From the NCBI RefSeq assembly GCF_035582795.1, contig NC_134366.1, positions 108,631,756 through 108,695,755 of the forward strand: a DNA stretch of 64,000 nt, read 5' to 3'. Below are positions 39,461-50,414 of the stretch, piece after piece. Under the pieces are notes generated by a model. It saw only the letters and a list, made by a program, of their open reading frames with translations, made no database searches and was not told the DNA's origin. Source of the DNA: Mycteria americana. Lineage: Eukaryota; Chordata; Aves; Ciconiiformes; Ciconiidae. The position numbers and the translations under genes were made by a program. Positions within the stretch are counted from its first letter, which is position 1. Each line of letters begins with the position of its first letter.

Positions 39461-42062
39461 CAATTTTGTGTGTATGTGGTTTTGTGGTTTAGTACATAGG
39501 GCCAAACAATTTTTCTTCCTTGAAAAGAAGCTTGCCAACTATCTCTTTTTTCTCCTACATTCCTGTATTGCACTGAAGACAAAAGATTCCTGTATTTAAC
39601 TGCATGAGTGGGATGCTATTAAGGGTGTTTTCTGTGTATGTACATATGCATGAATGTACACATACGTATGTGGTATTCATGAGATTCAGGACAGTGTTTA
39701 TTTGAAGTTTGTGCTGTCTCTCCATTCTGCTAGAAATCATCAATAATATGGAAAGTCATGGTAGCAATAAGCAATGATACACTTATGCAAGAACATGATC
39801 CGTGTACCTACATTTCATATAAATTATCAGATTTCCCTTGCACTTTACTCACACACATCCATACAGGGAGGACCCATAAAACCTTATGCAAACGCTATAG
39901 CAGAGGGAAATTAGCTGCAGTCCAAGAGCTGAATTCACGAAGGGAATATATACACATCCTTGACAGCACGTATCTAAGTACTAAAATTAGGCATAGCTGG
40001 CGTTCACATGAGCTAACCCTGCAGGTGCTTGCTTTTCTGTTGCATGCACAGAGCAATCCCTGACCTGACGACTCTAAGCAGCTTGGCACTTGTTTAACCC
40101 CAGATCCCGTGGGATTCATGCACAAGGTATTCTCCCTGCCCATCCTGCCTGTGTGACCTGATTCAGCAGGCATCCTCTAAGCAGGCATAACCCCACAGAA
40201 GAGAGTGCCCCATGGAACCCTGCTTTACCCAACAGCACAGTAGTTAGCAGGCTGACCTTGGATAAAGGCTTCCAAACCCTTAGGGGTCTGGGACCCACAT
40301 CTTCCACATGTCAGGAGTGTGCTGAGCAGATGAGCTGGCTGGGGTCCAGATTTGGGGCATCTTTTAATAGTAAAAAATACAGTAAGCTTGACTGAGAGGA
40401 AGTAAGGGGTTTTCTTTAAGATATGATTTACATCGCTGCCAATATTTATTCATAGTGTGAGGCGCTCTAGACAGTGAGGGAATAAGTGACATAAGGGTCA
40501 TTTAGAGAGATACTGCACGTGACTCCTGTGAGGCATTTTTTAATTTTTACTCTCTATCATTTGATCAGTGAGTTTAGGTTACTGTTTACTGAATATTCAA
40601 TAGCAAAGAGCTTAAGGGATGGTAGCAGCAGCGGGAAAGAATACGTGAGACAGCCAGGAGAGGAGGAGGACCGAGAGTGAAGAGCAGGCAGCGCTGCTCT
40701 CAGGCACCACGCTGCATTAGCACCAGAGATCCCGGTACTCAGGAGATGCCAGTTAATCTCATCGTACACTAGAGCAGAGCCAGCTGCACAGTCTTGCCTT
40801 CTGTTACAGATAAGGGTGGTACAGCAGTACTCAGCGCACCCATAACCAGTGGCAAACTCTTCAGTGGTGATGCCTTATAGAGAGCATGAAGTTGCAGCTT
40901 CTAAAATAAAAGACTGAAGGCTTGTATCCCTCCACGTGCTGGGAATCTTTAGAAAAGAGAAGCAAAGTAAACATTTCACAATGCCTGGTTTTATTCTTTC
41001 CATGTCTGTATCAACTATGCACTTTTATGAAAACCACTGTTTTTGGTGAAGAGAAATCTGCATGGCTCAAGGAAACCTTAGCCATACATAGAGGAGATAT
41101 TCCAAAAGAGCTTTTATCCATGTGAAAAATGCTAGCTCTGTAACATTGCCAAGGCAGGTGTGAGCTTTGGCTCCCTGCAGCAGGAGAGCTTGCCACACAT
41201 TCTTTGCCTGATTGAGAGCTAAAAGGGCCTGATTTCATTTCCGCAGGTGCTCACTGAAATCTCTCGCTCTTCAAACACATCTTCTTCTTAACCTTTTCAT
41301 TCAGACTGTAACCTCTCCTTCCCCCAGAACAAACATGCTCGAAGGAGCGGCTGATTCTGCAGCAGGGCATGAGTATTGTTCAGTATCACTTTACAGAAGA
41401 TGTTATAACAAGCTCATCACCAAAATATTTGAGCATCCTCCAGGAACGCTTTAAGCATTATCACTAACATTTGTCATTGCTAATGCTTTACTCCTCTCCC
41501 AGGAAAAGAAGAGTTTGCAATGGAAGACTTTGTTTGGAGCTTATTTGTAATGAGATGGAGACATACATATAAATTGGCCACTGGCTACCACATCTTGCTG
41601 TGTTTGAATTCTACAGGCATCTATTACGCATACGTTTATGCTATGGAAAGTGAAGTGAAAGGAACATATCCGCCACCTGGAACAGTAAGTGGTGAGGTCT
41701 GCAACAATCCTTAGTTCCACAGTCCTCAGGCAGCTCCTCAGAAAATTGCGATTTCAGCAGAGACAAACTGTGCTGAAACTGTTTTGGAGCTCCAAATTTA
41801 TCAAAACCAGTCTGTACAAGAGTAGTAGGTTTTCTTTGTGTTCTGGAACATCCACAAAACACCGCAAATGTCCTTTCCCCAAGGTGGCAGCTAAAAAGCA
41901 GTGTACTGATGGAACAAGTCACGTAATCAGCAGTCTCCTTGTATTTTGCTACATTTGCTAGCCTGGAACTTTTTCATTAAAAAACGTAATAGTTTATAAT
42001 TATCCCATAAGGTTCCTTCCAGGCAGGAAAGCACAGTAACATCTCCTTTGTAACTGTTCTAG
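39461..42062. other. Intronic or intergenic, no secure exon
   Basis: Unique sequence. A possible 45-bp exon at 41328-41372 (strong acceptor CTCTCCTTCCCCCAG, weak donor, open in the phase needed for the exon at 42063) is reported as a finding, not called here. Confidence 0.4.
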
Positions 42063-42209
42063 GTGCCAGAGGCTCAACCCGTTCATCAGGCTTTACCAGC
42101 AGTGGGATCTCCGGTGGATCCCAGGCCTCCCAGATGATGTCCCAGGAGGCCAGATCCCACGGAGGTGGAACTCCCAGGGGCGGTACAACTTCCACTGTCC
42201 AGTCCATCT
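42063..42209 (+). CDS. Coding exon B of an unidentified Gly/Ser-rich protein
   Basis: A 147-base internal exon, phase 1 at both ends. The acceptor is TAACTGTTCTAG|GT and the donor a perfect CT|GTAAGTGAG. The open phase encodes ARGSTRSSGFTSSGISGGSQ, ASQMMSQEARSHGGGTPRGG and TTSTVQSI. Codon comparison with copy A at 39.3 kb shows mostly silent changes on this strand, evidence that the segment was under protein-level selection. It splices in phase to the terminal exon at 43095. Composition is Gly/Ser/Thr-rich without hydrophobic segments, like the tail of a structural or filament protein, but I recognise no family. The upstream exons and the start codon are not identified. It lies about 29 kb downstream of ALG2, same strand. 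Confidence 0.55.
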
Positions 42210-43094
42210 GTAAGTGAGAATCCTTCTAATAAAGATAAAATAACAAATGACTTCTGGGAAGTCAGCAGTATTTCAGCTCAAGCATACATTTACTAGGTGA
42301 AGGGATGTAAATAAGAGAAGTGGCTGCATTGTACCTGAAGCAACATTTCCTCTGTTTGTTGCTTTATACTTGGTGGGAAGCCGAAACTAGGGAATTAGTG
42401 GAAATAACTATGCCATAAATTTGCAAAGATATGGATGGATAGAAGGGACGGAAATCTGAAACACATAGTGACAGAAAAAAGGCCAGTGGCAGTTTAGGTT
42501 ATGCTTTCATCAGCACCACAGTGGGAGTTCATTAAATATTTTTCAAAGACAAATTAAGGACCAAACCAAGAGCTTCACATTTGAACATACAAAACAGATT
42601 AAGTGGGAGGAAACAGTGAAATATGGGAATGGAGTTATCAGGCTGGCAGACAGGAATCATTAGTCCACTTCTTGTGGCCTTTTAGAACAGCTTAGCTTTT
42701 TTCCTTTAAAGGAAATTCATTGGGTCAAAAGCAGAGGGATCTATCTGCACTTACCAGCTCCAAGCAGAGAACAGCACAAGTTTTCCTCATCACCCTGCCA
42801 AGTTAATGCAGCCCACACCTAGATAAATCAAACCAAGGTATGAGGAAGCCTAGCCTATACCTGAATGCATCGGTAGGGATGCTAATTATCGTAGTGGGAT
42901 CCTACGGGGTTTGGAAGAGAATTGGAGACAGGATTGAAATTTTCAATTTCAAAAAGTGTCTTTCCAAGTGTAACACAGACTTTGGTCTCTCACCTGGGAA
43001 CATTTGTTACCAGTGCTCAGATATTCTGTATGTTTCCCTGTACTGCAACTTTGCTTTAAGTTGTTCTCGCACCTTTCTTTGTATTTGTCCTTAG

Positions 43095-43123
43095 CAATGG
43101 GTGGCAAAGGAGGAAGGCATTGA
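43095..43123 (+). CDS. Terminal coding exon of the unidentified gene
   Basis: It follows a long pyrimidine tract ending TTGTCCTTAG. Joined to the exon ending at 42209 (one leftover T), it reads S-MGGKGGRH and a TGA stop at 43121-43123, keeping phase exactly. The Gly/Lys/Arg-rich tail continues the composition of exon B. A canonical poly(A) signal follows at 43260, giving a 3' UTR of about 160 bases. Phase agreement, splice site, stop and poly(A) signal together support a real 3' end. Protein identity is unknown. Confidence 0.5.
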
Positions 43124-43259
43124 ATAGAAGAAAAACATCAGTCCAGAAGTAAACTCTGCAAGCAGTTCATCCTTTACCAACACAGTCATTTGTCAACTTC
43201 TCCCCTTCTTTGCTCTCCCCGTCACTGACATGAAAGGCAAAGCCTTTTTCACATGCACA

Positions 43260-43265
43260 AATAAA
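43260..43265 (+). terminator. Poly(A) signal of the unidentified gene
   Basis: AATAAA (CACAAATAAAGTTTC) about 140 bases after the TGA at 43121, followed by G/T-rich sequence. It is consistent with the 3' end of the transcript containing the exons at 42063 and 43095. Confidence 0.5.
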
Positions 43266-43289
43266 GTTTCTATTAAAATGATGGATTCT

Positions 43290-44195
43290 TGCATGAAATT
43301 AGCGGGGACGGGGATGAGGGGCAGTTTCTTCCTTGGTTAAACATTCTCTGAAGCACAGGCACATACAAACACAAGCCAATAAATGGAAGATAAGGTACTT
43401 TGGACTGCAAGGGTGTCTTACAAAAATCCCAGGGTTAGCAACACTGGACTCTCCAATTACAGGTAGCTTGCTTTGTTTACTTTACAAAAAGTGATCACAG
43501 TGCAGACCTGTTGTGAGAGAGGAGCATAGAAACACTTGATAAGAGGCATCCAGCAGTTCCCTTTGGATGCAATTCTAATGGGCTATCAAACTAAATTCTA
43601 CTTCATTAAAAATACACATAAGAACATGAGAACAGATCCCAAGAACTTTCATACCTCAGAGATGCAACTGATATTTGTATGCCTCTACTATTTCTAAGGT
43701 CCCTTTCACCTTAATATTTCAAGTCCCTGTTTGTTTATTGAGAGGTGTCAGCTTTGTCACATTTGAACCAAAACTACTCCTGTGAACTTCATGCGATACC
43801 TGAGAACAGGTAAGGAAGGGAGCCCATCTTCGCTGGTATAGGTCTCTTGCTGTTCCCCACACGCCTGACTACTTTCATTCATATGTACTCATACAATGAT
43901 GTTTCCCCAGATCCAGGTAACATTGTCCGTTTCCTATACAAATTCCCGCATACATACTCCTCTACAGTTCCATCTTCCTCCTGTTTTTCTGGCTCCTCAC
44001 CCTCCCTCCCCTATCACCTCCCTCCCTCTGAATTTCTAATAAAACCACACAGAGCAGCTTCTCCTTTCCTCTCCCCACCCCAAGATGAAGGGAGAGAATC
44101 GACACCTTCTTCAGGCTAGAAGTTAAGAGACGTTGGGTTTGTGGTGTGTCTCTTCACAGCTGGGAGACGTGTTTGTACATAGAAAGATTTAGTTT
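43290..44195. other. Intergenic, nothing recognised
   Basis: Unique sequence. A CT-rich tract (43960-44080) gives a short Ser/Pro open frame with no other coding sign. Confidence 0.5.
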
Positions 44196-44199
44196 CAAA

Positions 44200-44435
44200 G
44201 AGACCTTGGTGTGAGGAGAATGGGGGCAGTTCTCTAGGCCAACCTCCTGCTCGAAGCAGGGTTAACCTTAACGTTAAACGTGTTTGCTCAGGGCTTTGTC
44301 CAGTCAGGTTTTGAAAATCTTCAACGGAGGTGTCACAGCTTCTCTAGGCAACCTGCTCAAAAGTTTCACCACTCTCACAGCTGAGATCTTTTTCCATATG
44401 TTGAAACAGAATTTGCTTTGTTGCAAAGTCGCGCT
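44200..44435 (-). mobile_element. CR1 LINE 3' region, minus strand
   Basis: Reverse complement of a CR1 3' region: CCAACCTCCTGCTCGAAGCA, TTGCTCAGGGCTTTGTCCAG, TTGAAAATCTTCAACGGAGG, GGCAACCTGCTCAAAAGTTT. The octamer end is not present. Confidence 0.85.
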
Positions 44436-44439
44436 TACT

Positions 44440-46630
44440 CCAATGGATCATTAAGTGCATACTTAATAACGATGTATTTTAGAGTTTTCCACTTTAAAGA
44501 TTCACCAAAAAAATATGCTTTCCTGAACTGGCACCTAAGCCTAGAAGTGGTGAAAATGGGACTAGAAACGTCCTTTGCAGAGCTCAGTGCCTCTCTGCCA
44601 TTGCTGAGAACGGACACACTATTTGCAAACCACGCACTGTCACATCAAGAGGAATGGATGTTTGCTCTCTCCCCATACTTTCTGTACAATTACAAATTTA
44701 GAGATTTCTTCGCACAATAGTAGTAGCTTATATTTATATGTTAGCTTTCATATTTAAGGATCCCAAACTGTTTTGTTCACTGCAAAGGAAATGCAGCAAC
44801 ATAATCATACGTGGGTTGGTTTTTTTACGGTCAGACACCTTTTAACTTGACTTGAGTGGTAGTTTACATGCTGACATGCATGTGAAAGCTTCCCTGCTCA
44901 TTGCCTGCATGCTGGCTATCTACTGCTAAATTGTTGCCACTGCCATAAATATCTAATTGTAATATTGCTGTTGTATTCTGTAACAAATAAAGACAAAGAA
45001 TGAAGAACACCATGAGCAGGTGAAATGAAAAAAAAAAAAAATTTGAGCTGTTATGAGGAAAAAAAATGAAGTATTCAGGACTCACAGACAGCAACCAGCC
45101 TGCAAATCTGACTGAGAAATGTGGGGCATGGTCTCTGAAATGGTATTTTAGGTGTAATTTTCAGGCTTTCTCCCAGCCTGTCTCTATTCTCCTCTAGCAT
45201 CTCTCTAGATCTCAGAGACCTCTCTGCAACAACGATTTTCACACATGCCCCAGTCACCATTAAGCACAAGGCAAAAAGTTTGGCTGGACATAAACGATAG
45301 GATCTGGAAACTGGTGTCACCAACCCCTGGAGAGGGAAGGGAGGGGGAGGCTGCTGGGTTTACTCTGACAAAGTTTGTGTCTGGTTCTTCTGTTCCACTT
45401 GTCCCTGCTTATAACAGGCCTGGCTTTCCCACTGTCCCCACAAAACCAGCCTCCAGTTAAGCAGTTCCCTTTCCCTCTCACTTTCAAACCTGTTCCATAG
45501 TCATCCTCAGTCCGTTTTACGGCAGCAGCCTCACAACCGCTGCAGGACATCAGCAGGGTCCTGCTACTTCCCTCTCCCGCCCCGGCTCACCCTCTGCGAG
45601 AGCTGTGTTGGAGCACTTTGCTGGCTTGGGCTCTGCCCCGTGGCCTCACGTCACCTCTAAAAAAGGCTGCAGCAGCTCTGTCAAACAGCTACCAGGGCAT
45701 CGGTAGAGAAAGCTGGCTACGTGGCCAAGAGCACAGGTAAATTTTTCTAAGGCACTTAACGTTCTCCGCTCGTGGCTGCTTCATCGCAGTTCTGCCATGT
45801 CCTTACACAGGAGGAGGGAGCATCAGGTCAGTGTAAGGCAATGTGGTTTTGACTGAACAGCATTTTATGTCTGTTTACTACAGATTAAAGGACGTGGGCA
45901 AGTAAAAGGCAAGGGAGAAGCTGCTCCTGTCTTGATCGATTTTTACAGATCACCAGTGATTCTGCTTTTGCAGCCTTGTCCATCCAGTCTAATAAAAATA
46001 AAAGCATTGAAACTCTGGATATTTGGCATAGCCTCGGTGCATATGTGCAAAGACGGACTCGGCAGTTTGCTGGTCTTCAAGTCTGGGCTCTGATTAAGCC
46101 ATCCTACACTTTCCTCCCAAGGCCTAATGCAGCAGCCGGTGACTACTAAAATGTAGCTGTGGTCTACCAGCAGATCTTTATTCCCTTCTACGCCCTTAGC
46201 ACTGGCATGAGGTACAGCAAGAAGGCCTATCCTGGCTGTTTCCCATTCAGAGATTCCCCCATGTGCAAATGCCAAGGTACGCTGCCAGAGAGCAGCAAGG
46301 ACCTAGATTCCCACAAGCAGGCATTCAAACACCTGCTTTAGCTATAATGATGCTAAAGTGAGTCCTAACAATGAAACTAATGTAAGAATGACAAGAAACA
46401 GTAGAAAAAGTCAAGCACATACATAACTCATCGGACAAACAGTTTTGTAAACTGAAGCTGTATTATCCGAGAAACAAGGTGTGACCATTTCATGACAATT
46501 AAAGACCTTGTTTCTTATTTTCCTGCAGAGGGGGAAGATTTAAAACTGGGTTTCCACTTTAACGTTGGCATTTCTTGACCTCAAGTACGTTTGTCTTATT
46601 AAAAAATGACTATCATTAGTGCGAGCTGAC
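44440..46630. other. Intergenic; possible small promoter near 45.65 kb
   Basis: Unique sequence. Around 45570-45735 it turns GC-richer, with CACGTCACC, CTCTAAAAAAGG and a candidate donor CACAG|GTAAAT, which could be a TATA-type first exon. No downstream coding exon was found. Elsewhere nothing is supported. Confidence 0.4.
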
Positions 46631-46631
46631 A

Positions 46632-46975
46632 GAAGGTATTTATGAAAGGAAGCTGTAGAGAGGTGGGGGTCGGTCTCTTCTCCCAGGTAACAAGTGATAG
46701 GACGAGAGGAAATGGCCTCAAGTTGCACCAGGGGAGGTTTAGACTGGATATTAGGAAATTTTCCTTCACCGAAAGGGTTATCAAGCATTGGAAGAGGCTG
46801 CCCAGGGAAGTGGTTGAGTCGCCATTCCTGGACGTATTTAAAGGACGTTTGGATGAGGTGCTTAGGGACATGGTGTAGTGGTGGTCTTGGTCGTGTTAGG
46901 TTTATGGTTGGACTCGATGATCTTAAAGGTCTTTTCCAACCTATACGATTCTGTGATTCTGTGATTCTATGCCTC
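46632..46975 (+). mobile_element. CR1 LINE 3' end with octamer repeats
   Basis: The best-preserved CR1 in the window, plus strand: GGTCTCTTCTCCCAGGTAAC, the ORF2 C-terminus ([32 protein letters not shown]), then GTTGGACTCGATGATCTTAA, TTTTCCAACCTATACGATTC and the terminal GATTCTGTGATTCTGTGATT repeats. The insertion is 5'-truncated and younger than the other CR1 pieces here. The open frame across it is CR1, not a host gene. Confidence 0.92.
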
Positions 46976-49900
46976 TATGCCTAAAAGAAGGAAAACCAAT
47001 CCAAACCAAAGCAAGCATCCTTAATCCCATATCATTTCACTTTTCAGCACTTACGTGATTCTGGCCTTACTAGTTTGGGTTATTTTTCCCATCTGTAGGT
47101 CTTGTGGTGTTGAGAACTATCCTAGATAGCTTTACTGAGGCAGGGAGCATCCTCAGCTGCCTTTGAATTCACTCCACTGAGTCAGCTCTAATAGGTCTGC
47201 AGGAGAACAAAGGTAAATGCTTCCTCCTGAAAGCCTTACTGGCAGACCACTTAAGCAAATTCATATGTACATTATTACAAATGAAGTATTTACATTTTTA
47301 ACAGAATATAATTGAAAAGGTCAAATAACAACAAATATGGCAATCTAAGTCCCTCATGTCTCTCAATCAATCTTTCCACAACAAACAGACAGAGAGAGAG
47401 CGAAAGGAAAAGAGGCAGCCGTGTGTGATTACCAGAGCAATAGCACTGAAGCAATACGCTGCAGAAAGCACATAGCTCTCTGCACGGAAATCAATGTCTC
47501 CCATGGGATGGGGTCGATAGTTGTCTGACAGGACAGTATACAGGCAATTTAATAGCATTTTATCTAAATGAATCTAATCCTCCCCCCCACTGGCCTCACA
47601 GTTCATAAGAAGGCTCTCTTAGTAAAATAGATTTATTTATTTTTTATCATACAACAGGAAAGTATTTATCATTCTGAGGACACTGCCATTGTCTATTAAA
47701 AATCATTTATCCCTGTTAGTTGCTCATTACCCGCAACTCTTTCCCAACATTGTTATTCTAATTAGTTAACTCACGCACGCAGCCCATAAAAATCACTTTC
47801 AGTTACTCCAGAAACATTTTTCTTACCCCAAAACATTTTAAACTGGTCACCCTTTTTCTGAAAGGTCACCCTTTCAGGAAAAATAAGCCCACAAAGCAGG
47901 CAAATTCAGTTGACTCGAAGGAGTATTGGTATATGAAATGACATTTTTATGCAAGAAAGAGCTTATTTTTTGAGGAATGCGTTATACACAGAGATTGGTT
48001 GTCCAGTGTATCTATGTTAATAGTACTTAATAAGTAATAAATAATAAAGCTGAGCTGATCTTATTAGTGGATATCTGTGTGAAGGAAATGGTAATGAATG
48101 AGAACCCCTAACAAGCATAATTCCAAGGATGGATCTTTGGCGCTCTGGGAGTTTGGTATTGTGCCCCAAAGGCTCTTGTAAATCCAGCTGCAGTTCTTGC
48201 TCATCATTTAGAAGATTAGGGGCTGATAAGCGACAGTCAAGCCTTATTAGAACAGGCTAAGGCAACAGGAAACATTAATTGGGTAATTTAATGCACAAGG
48301 AGACAATAAATGCCTGCATTGTGCTTCAGATGCTGTTTCCTCTATTGATTCATTCATGTCTTATTTTGCGAAATTCTCACAAATTCTCGGTGGAGAGACT
48401 GTAAGACAAAGTCTAAGTTTAAAAACACCAGCATACTTTTATTTCCCACGGCTCCCCTTTACCTCTTGTGTTATTAAGGGACCCATCGGTAGCCCTGCCC
48501 TTGGAAGCCAAAGAATGAAGACTACTCCCTTGCCCAAGGACTCCTCCAACAAAGCAGAGGAGCGACCCAAGGTATAGCAGCTATCTGCAGTGGAATGGTG
48601 TCTCACCATCTGACTTGGGTTATGGTTTCATCACAGCCGTGCTGTGACTCTGGGAGGAAGCCTAGTCCATCTTTTCCTCTAGAAGGCTGGGAGCACTTAA
48701 CAAAGCCCTCTTCTCCTTCACCATTCTGAAGGAGGTGTAGAAATAGTTGCTGGACAGATCTTCCTCTGAAAGTAAGGAAGATGAGAGGAAACTCCTGACA
48801 TGGGTGTTTCTCCTCTGCCTAATGCCAGAATTAATCCGCTCCTGAGTGGGTTCACTCAGTCCCCTCAGCGGTCGGTATTCATGTCTAGAACACCAAAATC
48901 TCTCAGTTACATACCAGCTCCTCATTTGGATCCCATTCTAAGATTTCCTTCCCTGAGATACCTTTCCCACAGCCGAACAGGAGGGAAAAGAGGTTCTCTT
49001 ACAGGGGAAGAAATTCAACATGAGAAGGGGAGAGTCTTTCCTTTACTTAGCTGACCTAGGCACTCTTTCCCTCTCATTTTCTAGCACTGTAACTTGGAAG
49101 ATTGGGGGTGATAATTCATGGACACTTTATTTTAATAATTTACATTTGCAGCAATTTAAATATTAAAATGCAGTTTGAAGGCATGCAAGCACCATTAATT
49201 TCAAATAAACATTGTACATTATGCTCTGTTTAACAGCATCCAATCCCATTTTTTGTAGCTTTATTCCACTTTCAAGCATGGCTTTTGAATCATTCCTTTC
49301 AAAGATTCCCAGCCACAGCCTCTCCCTCCCACCCAGCAGCTTGGCACCGTTCCTGCTGCGAGCAAGGTTCCCCGTGTCCGTGGCGCTGGCTGGAAGGGTC
49401 ACTCCTCATTGCCTGCTGCAGCGAAACTCCCTGTGGGCAGAGCACCTCTACGCTTCAAGCTTCTTCAGGACTGTCACATTTGAAGTTGGTGTCCTCTTCA
49501 CACCTCCCCGTATTTAAGGAAGGAGATAGATAGCCTCTCTGACTCCATTTAGCATATGGTGTGGTGCTGCAGGGTGCCTATGAACAGATCCCTAAAGTCA
49601 TGGAAGCCTTGGTAGAAGAGGCAGGGTCCACCAACAGCCCAGCACAACATCCTCTCCACTCCCACGTTAACCAGCACTCTAGCTGCACTCTTTGCATCTC
49701 CCCAAGGACTGACCAAATCACAAAAATCCGAGAGCGTCCACCAGACCAAAAATAGGAAACATGCACATCTTCGTGTTGATACAGTGCTTATTCGTAGTTG
49801 TACTGGACACGATGCAGGACAGCCAGTGGCAGACCTGTTCTGCTGGACACAGTGCAAGGGTATGGCAAGGCAGACCTCCACATCTCAGAAGATCTGACAG

Positions 49901-50397
49901 TCTGCCTGGAGCAAGACCAACACATTCCATTCAAACCAGCAACGAGGTACCCAGTAGCTGGGTTAAGCCGGTTAGCCCATTTCGTCTTCTGGAGAGAAGG
50001 AGACCCCAACGCTCTTTCTCTGGGCTTTCGTTCCGCTGAAGTTCTGAGTGTTGTAACCATACTGAAAACAGTAAAATTGTGCAGGCTGCCCACAATGGTC
50101 CATTTCCTGAGGGCCTCACACATTAAAGAGACACAATTAATAATTCCATTCAAATACACAGTAATACAAAAGATTGTAAGTACATTCCCTCATAAAAATA
50201 TTCATCATTAATGATTACAGTAATTAACTTAAAATAGTTCCCCATCCGTCTCTGTATCACTTTGGGGGAAAAGGGAGCATTGAAATATAATCTGGTTTAG
50301 TTCTCATCTAATACAAGCAATATTTTATCTAAGCTATCTTGTTTTTACTCATTGTTTGGTTTGTTGTTTTTTTTTTTTAAAGAATGCCTGAATGTGG

Positions 50398-50414
50398 AAA
50401 TAAATAAATAAATA
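50398..50414 (+). repeat. AAAT microsatellite
   Basis: Four tandem AAAT units in AT-rich intergenic DNA. A similar short array lies in SEC61B intron 3. Confidence 0.85.

Noticed and set aside
41520-41714. Open frame with acceptor- and donor-like ends (donor GTAAGT at 41684)
   Set aside because: Its open phase does not join the exon at 42063 without a stop, and it has no similarity to the neighbouring duplicated exon.
41977-42207. Minus-strand open frame opposite exon B, also similar to the minus frame at 39.3 kb
   Set aside because: The differences between the two copies fall at third positions of the plus-strand frame, and the splice sites fit the plus strand. The minus similarity is a by-product.
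46642-46878. 78-codon open frame with clear protein similarity
   Set aside because: The similarity is to the C-terminus of CR1 ORF2, part of a truncated LINE and not a host gene.
47845-47880. Direct repeat of GGTCACCCTTT, possible nuclear-receptor element
   Set aside because: Only two short copies with no perfect AGGTCA spacing rule. Too weak to call.
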